Positions 14,256-19,312 of a stretch of 19,312 bases of DNA are shown here, one piece after another. Every line of letters starts with the position of its first letter. Positions within the stretch are counted from its first letter, which is position 1. The stretch is from the NCBI GenBank assembly GCA_035491935.1, contig DATJJW010000218.1, positions 1-19,312 of the forward strand, given 5' to 3'. A model generated the notes under the pieces. It worked only from the letters and a program-made list of their open reading frames with translations, did no database searches and was not told the origin of the DNA. The position numbers and the translations under genes are program-made. The DNA comes from DATJJW01 sp035491935 (GTDB lineage Bacteria > Pseudomonadota > Alphaproteobacteria > ATCC43930 > CGMCC-115725).

Positions 14256-14771
14256 TCAGAAGCCTAGCTTCGCGGTCAACCGGTCCAGGATGCGCTGCGG
14301 CACGAAATGGCTGACATCGCCACGCAGCCGCGCGATCTCCTTCACGAAGCGCGAGGAGATGAACTGATGCCGGTCCGAGGCCATCAGGAACACGGTCTCG
14401 ACGTCAGGCGACAGACGCGCATTCATCGCCGCCATCTGGAACTCGTATTCGAAATCGGACACTGCGCGCAGGCCGCGGATGATCACCGAGGCACCGACCG
14501 AGGCCGCGAAATCGACCAGGAGCGTCTCGAAGGACCGCACTTCGATACGGGATGCCGCCTGCTTGTCGGACAGGTGCTTGATCTCCTCGCGCACCATCTC
14601 GACCCGCTCATCCGTCGAGAACAGCGGCCCCTTGGCGTCGTTGCGCGCGACGCCGATGACCAGCCTGTCGGCCAAACGCACCGCCCGCTCGATGACGTCG
14701 AGATGGCCGTTGGTGATCGGGTCGAAGGTGCCTGGATATATGGCCACGCGCGGTTTGATGGCGGCGCTCAT
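14256..14771 (-). CDS. coaD: Phosphopantetheine adenylyltransferase
   Basis: A 171-residue cytoplasmic enzyme of coenzyme A synthesis that joins ATP and 4'-phosphopantetheine to give dephospho-CoA. It has normal bacterial CoaD length and all family motifs: YPGTFDPITNGHLD (12-25) with the nucleotidyltransferase TxGH-type His23, IGVARNDAKGPLFS for the pantetheine side, RGLRAVSDFEYEFQMA in the middle, and the ISSRFVKEIARL signature near the C-terminus. The start ATG 14771 comes 2 nt after the gyrA stop, with GGAG inside the gyrA 3' end, so it is translated with gyrA. The gyrA-coaD order is common in alphaproteobacteria. Confidence 0.96.
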   Translation of the reverse strand: MSAAIKPRVAIYPGTFDPITNGHLDVIERAVRLADRLVIGVARNDAKGPLFSTDERVEMVREEIKHLSDKQAASRIEVRSFETLLVDFAASVGASVIIRGLRAVSDFEYEFQMAAMNARLSPDVETVFLMASDRHQFISSRFVKEIARLRGDVSHFVPQRILDRLTAKLGF

Positions 14772-14773
14772 GA

Positions 14774-17638
14774 CTAGGTTGCTCCGTCCGTGTCGGGGCC
14801 ATCGGAGTTGGGACCATCCAGGTCGGGGACATCGGTCTCGGATTGGTCAGCCTCGGACGCGCCCTCGCCTTCCAACTCTACCATGTCCGGCGTAGCCGCG
14901 CCGTTCTCTTCGCCAGTGTCGCTGAAGGAGGCGACCGAGACGACCCGCTCACCCTCGGCCACCTTGAACACGACCACGCCTTGCGAGCCACGCCCGGCGA
15001 TACGGATGTCGCCCACCGGACAGCGTATGACCTGTCCCAGATCGGTGACCAGCACGACCTCGTCGCTCTGCTGCACCGGGAAGACGGCCATCACCTCATC
15101 ATTGCGCCGGCGCACATCGACATTGGCGATGCCCTGGCCGCCACGGCCGGTGAGCCGGTAATGATAGGCCGAGCTGCGTACGCCGAAGCCCTTGGCCGTG
15201 ATGGACAGCAGGATCTCCTCCCGCGCCTGCATTTCGATGAAGCGCGCCTCGTCCAGGGTGGAGACGGTGGCGCTCGTCTCCTCGTCCTCGACGCCGGCAT
15301 CGATTTCGGCGGAACCCTCGATCTCCGCTTCCTCGCCCGCCGCACGCCGACGGCGATTGGCCTCGGCAATGTAGGCCGTGCGCTCCTCGGCAGTGACGTC
15401 GATATGGTGCAGGACCGACATCGAGATGACGCGGTCTGCCTTCAGGAGCTTGATACCGCGCACGCCGACCGAGGAACGGCCGGTGAAGACGCGCACATCC
15501 TCGGCCGGGAAGCGGATCGCCCGGCCCTCGCGGGTCGCGAGCAGCACATCGTCCTCATTGGTGCAGACCGCGACGCCGACCAGCGCGTCATCGGCATCCT
15601 CGCCCTCGAACTTCATGGCGATCTTGCCGTTGGCGCGCACATCGGCGAAATCCGCCAGCGTGTTGCGCCGGACATAGCCATTGGCCGTGGCGAACATCAC
15701 CGTGTAGTTCGACCAGCTCTCCTCATCCTCCGGCAACGGCATGATGGTGGAGATGCCTTCGCCCGGCTGGACGTTGGGCAGGATGTTGACGATGGCCTTG
15801 CCGCGCGCCTGGGGCGTCGCCACCGGCAGACGCCAGACCTTCAGCTTGTAGACCCGGCCCGTCGTCGTGAAGAAAAGTATCGGCGTGTGGGTCGAGGCGA
15901 CGAAGAGCTGGCTGACCGTATCCTCGTCGCGCATGCTCATGCCCGAGCGACCCCTGCCGCCGCGGCGCTGCGCCCGGTAGGTCGAGAGCGGTACGCGCTT
16001 GATCGCGCCATTGGTCGAGACGGTGACGACCATGTCCTCGCGCTCGATCAATGCCTCGATATCCGTCTCGAACTCCAGATCCTCGATGGTCGTGCGCCGG
16101 GGCGTGGCGAAGCCCTTCTTCACCTCCAGCAACTCTTCGCGCAGGATCTCGTGCAGCCGCTCGCGCGAACGCAGGATGTGCAGGTATTCCACGATCGCCT
16201 GGATGAGGCTGTCCAGTTCCTCGGCGATCTTGTCGCGCTCGAGCCCGGTCAGACGTTGCAGGCGCAGATCCAGGATCGCGCGGGCCTGCGCTTCCGTCAG
16301 CCAGTATTCACCGGCCTCCGTCACCGCATGCCCCGGCTCGTCGACCCGCTCGATCAACGCGCGGGCATCGGCCGCCGGCCAGCCGCGCGTGGTCAGGCCA
16401 TGCATGGCCTCGGCCGGATCGCGGGCAAAGCGGATGACCTTGATGATCTCGTCGATATTGGCGACCGCGACGGCCAAGCCCACCAAGACATGCGCGCGCT
16501 CGCGGGCCTTGTTCAGCTCGAAGATCGTGCGGCGGGTGATGACCTCTTCGCGGAATTCGATGAACGCGACGATGATGTCGCGCAGCGTCATCAGCATCGG
16601 CCGGCCGCGATTGAGTGCCAGCGTGTTGACGCCGAAGCTCGTCTGCAAGGGCGTATGGCGGAACAGCTGGTTCAGCACGACCTCGGCCGTGGCGTCGCGC
16701 TTCAACTCGATGACGATACGCACGCCTTCGCGGTCGGATTCGTCACGTAGATCCGCGATGCCTTCGACCAGCTTCTCGCGCACCACCTCGGCGATACGCT
16801 CGACCAGGCGTGCCTTGTTCACCTGATAGGGGATCTCGGTGACGATGATCGCCTCGCGATCCTTGCGGATCTCCTCCACCGTATGGCGGCAGCGCATGAC
16901 CACCGAGCCACGGCCGGTCTGGAAGGCGGAACGGATGCCGCTGCGGCCCATGATCAGGCCGCCGGTCGGGAAATCCGGACCGGGCACGATCATGTTCAGT
17001 TCGTCGATGGTGATGCCCGGATTGTCGAGATAGGCGCAACAGGCGTCGATCACTTCGCCCAGATTATGGGTCGGGATGTTGGTCGCCATGCCGACGGCGA
17101 TGCCGTTGGCGCCATTGACCAGCAGATTCGGGAAACGCGCCGGCAGCACCGTCGGCTCCGTCTCGCGTTCGTCGTAATTCGGCTGGAAATCGACCGTGTT
17201 CTTGTCGAGATCGGCGAGCAGGCTTTCGGAGACGCGGGCCAGCCGCGCCTCGGTGTAACGCATCGCCGCCGCCGGATCGCCGTCCATCGAGCCGAAATTG
17301 CCCTGCCCCTGGATCAGCGGCACCCGCAGCGAGAAATCCTGCACCATGCGCACCATGGCATCGTAGATCGATGCGTCGCCATGAGGATGGTATTTCGCCA
17401 TCACCTCGCCGACCGTGTTGGCGGATTTGCGGAAACCGCGATTCCAATCGATGCCGGCTTCCTTCATGCCGAACAGGATGCGACGATGGACAGGCTTCAA
17501 CCCGTCGCGGACGTCGGGCAGCGCACGCGACACGATCACGCTCATCGCGTAATCGAGGTAGGAGCGCTTCATCTCGTCTTCGATGGTGACGGGCGCGATA
17601 TCGAAGGAGGGCGGTACGGGCGGTGGTGTCGTTACCAA
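14774..17638 (-). CDS. gyrA: DNA gyrase subunit A
   Basis: A 954-residue type II topoisomerase subunit that cuts and rejoins DNA in the A2B2 gyrase. The winged-helix/tower part shows RALPDVRDGLKPVHRRIL and YHPHGDASIYD, with catalytic Tyr128 in AAMRYTEARL. The GyrA box QRRGGRG lies near 558 and the beta-pinwheel domain follows. In that domain about 50 charged residues (about 748-798, RRRRAAGEEAEIEG and on) are inserted, and the protein ends in a very acidic tail. Ala89 replaces the E. coli Ser83 of the quinolone pocket; Asp93 (E. coli Asp87) is kept. The start is unusual: an in-frame TAG lies 4 codons before TTG 17638, and the next ATG (17572) would cut into the conserved EDEMKRSYLDYAMS core. 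TTG is therefore the only ordinary start, and it lacks a clear ribosome site. Confidence 0.95.
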   Translation of the reverse strand: MVTTPPPVPPSFDIAPVTIEDEMKRSYLDYAMSVIVSRALPDVRDGLKPVHRRILFGMKEAGIDWNRGFRKSANTVGEVMAKYHPHGDASIYDAMVRMVQDFSLRVPLIQGQGNFGSMDGDPAAAMRYTEARLARVSESLLADLDKNTVDFQPNYDERETEPTVLPARFPNLLVNGANGIAVGMATNIPTHNLGEVIDACCAYLDNPGITIDELNMIVPGPDFPTGGLIMGRSGIRSAFQTGRGSVVMRCRHTVEEIRKDREAIIVTEIPYQVNKARLVERIAEVVREKLVEGIADLRDESDREGVRIVIELKRDATAEVVLNQLFRHTPLQTSFGVNTLALNRGRPMLMTLRDIIVAFIEFREEVITRRTIFELNKARERAHVLVGLAVAVANIDEIIKVIRFARDPAEAMHGLTTRGWPAADARALIERVDEPGHAVTEAGEYWLTEAQARAILDLRLQRLTGLERDKIAEELDSLIQAIVEYLHILRSRERLHEILREELLEVKKGFATPRRTTIEDLEFETDIEALIEREDMVVTVSTNGAIKRVPLSTYRAQRRGGRGRSGMSMRDEDTVSQLFVASTHTPILFFTTTGRVYKLKVWRLPVATPQARGKAIVNILPNVQPGEGISTIMPLPEDEESWSNYTVMFATANGYVRRNTLADFADVRANGKIAMKFEGEDADDALVGVAVCTNEDDVLLATREGRAIRFPAEDVRVFTGRSSVGVRGIKLLKADRVISMSVLHHIDVTAEERTAYIAEANRRRRAAGEEAEIEGSAEIDAGVEDEETSATVSTLDEARFIEMQAREEILLSITAKGFGVRSSAYHYRLTGRGGQGIANVDVRRRNDEVMAVFPVQQSDEVVLVTDLGQVIRCPVGDIRIAGRGSQGVVVFKVAEGERVVSVASFSDTGEENGAATPDMVELEGEGASEADQSETDVPDLDGPNSDGPDTDGAT

Positions 17639-17759
17639 GATCCGGAACTATCTTTGAGAGATGAACAGGCCGGAAGCGACAAGGCTGCCAGCCCTTCGAA
17701 GGACGGGGCCGGACCCTAGCATAAGTCTTCCCCCGGCAACAACGCGGGTGGGAGGTGTC
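17639..17759. promoter_or_regulatory. Divergent promoter region of gyrA and the small protein operon
   Basis: This 121-bp segment must carry the gyrA promoter on the minus strand and that of the small protein/Rsm22 pair on the plus strand. GGGAGG at 17750-17755 is a strong ribosome site just before ATG 17760. I could not define -35/-10 boxes with confidence. Confidence 0.45.
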
Positions 17760-17886
17760 ATGAGGAGAATGCAAGATCGCCGAAACCGAGAGAAAGCCAG
17801 CACCCAGGCGGCGTGCGGCCGCCAGGCTGGACCGCGCACGGCTCAGGCGTCTGCTGGGGCTGCTGGGCTCCGACCATGATGGCGAG
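17760..17886 (+). other. Disturbed 5' end of the small conserved gene (apparent frameshift)
   Basis: ATG 17760 has an excellent ribosome site but its frame closes at 17879. The conserved protein body is read in the frame one base later. That frame is open from 17764 and protein-like from about 17821 (RLDRARLRRLLGLLGSDHDGE), yet has no ATG, GTG or TTG before GTG 17887. A single extra base between about 17790 and 17820 would explain both facts. Other explanations are a non-standard start (for example ATC 17776, 8 nt after AGGAG) or a sequencing error. Confidence 0.5.
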
Positions 17887-18183
17887 GTGCTGAACGCCGC
17901 GCGACTCGCCCATCGCATGCTCCAGGCCGCCGGCCTTGACTGGCACGCGGTGATCCCCGACGAATCGCCCATCGATGCCACGCCGCTCAAATCGGAAAGC
18001 CAGGCCGATCTTGACCGGCTGGACCAGCTACTGGCCTCGCCCAAGGTATCGGACGTGCTGAAATTGCAGCTGGGCGACATGCGCAGCGCCTTGCTGCGCG
18101 GCCGCCTGTCGGATGCCGACCGCCGGATGCTGCGCCTGATCCATCGCAAGGCGGTGCTCGACGGCACGATCGTCGAGCTATAG
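17887..18183 (+). CDS. Small conserved protein of unknown function (start is a lower bound)
   Basis: The 98 residues from GTG 17887 are clearly coding. The protein probably begins earlier, because the same frame upstream encodes LLGLLGSDHDGE, which joins smoothly to VLNAARLAHRMLQAAGLDWHAVI. This LGSDHDGEVLNAARLA block is, as I recall, a recurrent motif in short uncharacterised alphaproteobacterial proteins. The C-terminal half is helical and charged (LASPKVSDVLKLQLGDM, then SDADRRMLRLIHRKAVLDG). There is no signal peptide or membrane segment, so it is cytoplasmic. It ends 11 nt before the Rsm22-like gene and likely forms an operon with it. Function unknown; see the separate entry on its 5' end. 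Confidence 0.68.
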   Translation: MLNAARLAHRMLQAAGLDWHAVIPDESPIDATPLKSESQADLDRLDQLLASPKVSDVLKLQLGDMRSALLRGRLSDADRRMLRLIHRKAVLDGTIVEL

Positions 18184-18194
18184 AAGCCGGGCTC

Positions 18195-19217
18195 ATGACT
18201 ACCTTACCCGCCGCCCTCGCCATGGCCATCGACCGCCAGCTCGAAGGGGTGTCGCGCAGCGGGCTCGGCCAGCAGGCGGCGTCCCTGTCGCAGCGCTATC
18301 GCCAGCGCGCCGGCAACCATGCCGCGGATGAGGAGAGCCTGGCCTATGCGGTGACCCGCCTGCCGGCAACCTATGCCGCGATGCGTGCCGTGCTGGCGGA
18401 GCTGGAGGAGCGTGCACCGGACTTCGCACCCGCGACCCTGCTCGACCTGGGCAGCGGGCCAGGCACGGCAGCCTGGGCGGCGCTCGATGCCTTTCCCGGC
18501 CTCAACGCCATCGATCTCGTGGAACGGGCCGGCAGCTTCCGGACGCTGGGCCGGACCTTGGCCCGGAATGCCGATCCGGTCGTGGCGGATGCCACCTGGC
18601 ACGACCTCGATCTGGAACGCCCGGATGCGCTGGCCGCACTCGCCGGCCCCTACGATCTCGTCACCCTTGGCTTTTCGCTGGTCGAGATCGCGCCCGAGCG
18701 CCGGCCGGATCTATTGCGCCGGGCTTGGGAACTGACCGCCGGCGTCCTGGTGCTGGTCGATCCCGGCACGCCTGAGGGCCATGGCCGCATGCTGGCCGCG
18801 CGCGACCTGCTGCTGGGCGAAGGGACGGCGATGCTCGCCCCCTGCCCCGGTGCCGTCGCCTGCCCCATCGTCGCGCCCGATTGGTGCCATACGGCGGTGC
18901 GCCTGCCGCGCCGGCGCGACCATCGCCTGGCCAAAGGCGCGGCGATGGGCTTCGAGGACGAAAAATACGCCTATATGGTGCTCGGCCGCCCGGAACTGGG
19001 ACATGCCGCGGCCGCGCGGATACTGCGGCCGCCCGAGTCGGACAAGATCGGCGTGCGCGCGGCGCTGTGCACTGAGATCGGCGCCGGCATCGCCACCATC
19101 CCGGCCCGCGCGAGGCCGGATTTCAAGGCAGCGAAAAAATGGCGCTGGGGTCAGGGCTTTGACGATATGGCCCTGGTGAATGGGAGGCTTGAGAAACCGC
19201 GCCCAGGCGGCGCTTGA
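18195..19217 (+). CDS. Rsm22-family small ribosomal subunit methyltransferase-like protein
   Basis: A 340-residue protein of the Rsm22/METTL17 family, SAM-fold proteins tied to small-subunit ribosome assembly. The SAM-binding motif I is LLDLGSGPGTAAWAA (82-96), with DLVTLGFSLVEIAPERR (154-170) as the motif IV region and LVLVDPGTPEGHGRM (185-199) after it. A cysteine set typical of the family follows: Cys217 and Cys223 in APCPGAVACP, Cys231 in DWCHT and Cys292. In mitochondrial homologues such cysteines hold a metal or iron-sulfur cluster. The C-terminal KKWRWGQGF is also a family mark. Start ATG 18195 has only a weak ribosome site but follows the upstream stop by 11 nt. Whether bacterial members methylate rRNA is not established. 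Confidence 0.87.
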   Translation: MTTLPAALAMAIDRQLEGVSRSGLGQQAASLSQRYRQRAGNHAADEESLAYAVTRLPATYAAMRAVLAELEERAPDFAPATLLDLGSGPGTAAWAALDAFPGLNAIDLVERAGSFRTLGRTLARNADPVVADATWHDLDLERPDALAALAGPYDLVTLGFSLVEIAPERRPDLLRRAWELTAGVLVLVDPGTPEGHGRMLAARDLLLGEGTAMLAPCPGAVACPIVAPDWCHTAVRLPRRRDHRLAKGAAMGFEDEKYAYMVLGRPELGHAAAARILRPPESDKIGVRAALCTEIGAGIATIPARARPDFKAAKKWRWGQGFDDMALVNGRLEKPRPGGA

Positions 19218-19246
19218 TCCAAGCCCCAGCCCCGCCTATGGTCCGG

Positions 19247-19260
19247 GTTTTCGCGAAAAC
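19247..19260. promoter_or_regulatory. Perfect 14-bp palindrome near the right end
   Basis: GTTTTCGCGAAAAC is perfectly self-complementary with no loop, so it suits a dimeric DNA-binding protein better than an RNA hairpin. It lies 30 bp after the Rsm22-like gene. The next gene is outside the window. Confidence 0.4.
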
Positions 19261-19312
19261 GGAAGATGGGAATAAACGCCCCCGCGCCGCGTAAAATGGC
19301 GTGCCCCTTTCA

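Noticed and set aside
14843..16750. A 635-codon open frame on the plus strand opposite gyrA
   Set aside because: It is antisense to the conserved gyrA sequence and is rich in His, Arg and Asp in the way mirror frames of GC-rich genes are; it has no recognisable domain.

Overview
The window is a GC-rich stretch with the codon bias of an alphaproteobacterium. A Rhodospirillales-like origin is my best guess. Supporting points are the gyrA-coaD gene pair, a PetP/PetR-type regulator pair, an HpnB-type glycosyltransferase of hopanoid makers, an alphaproteobacterial style of GyrA (Ala at the E. coli Ser83 position, charged insertion in the C-terminal domain), and short TAGAGC-type intergenic palindromes. 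I saw no rRNA, tRNA, CRISPR array, insertion sequence or phage gene.

Layout. Positions 1-1473 (+) hold the 3' part of a molybdenum hydroxylase large subunit. A hydroxyquinol-type intradiol dioxygenase (1618-2511, +) follows and is bracketed by two intergenic palindromes. On the minus strand come a glycine-zipper lipoprotein (2624-2902) and a Rap1a/Tai-like secreted protein (2939-3325). After a 327-base gap comes a secreted tannase/feruloyl esterase-family enzyme (3653-5317, +), which meets a cytochrome b561 (5373-5918, -) tail to tail across a perfect 12-bp hairpin. An HpnB-like glycosyltransferase (6043-7182, +) and a TIGR03862/HI0933-type flavoprotein (7231-8469, -) are convergent. A three-gene regulatory operon follows on the plus strand: MarR-type PetP, OmpR-type PetR and an EnvZ-like histidine kinase (8660-11299). 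A short frameshifted gene remnant seems to lie at 11301-11425.

The minus strand then carries gyrA (17638-14774), coaD (14771-14256), a Pro/Ala-rich secreted protein of unknown function (14143-13256) and a periplasmic gamma-glutamyltransferase (13174-11450). The last two are joined by a 17-bp tandem array in which every unit begins with GTGA. On the plus strand at the right end are a small conserved protein with a disturbed 5' end (body 17887-18183) and an Rsm22-family methyltransferase-like protein (18195-19217).

How the genes fit together. The left part looks like dispersed catabolism of plant-derived aromatics: ester hydrolysis, hydroxylation and ring cleavage. No complete pathway is visible. 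The centre is respiratory and envelope-related: b561, hopanoid, and a PetPR-like regulator that in Rhodobacter lies next to the cytochrome bc1 genes, which are absent here. The right part is housekeeping. The least ordinary feature is the GTGA ladder between the secreted protein and ggt. I did not find a convincing new multi-gene defence or mobile system.
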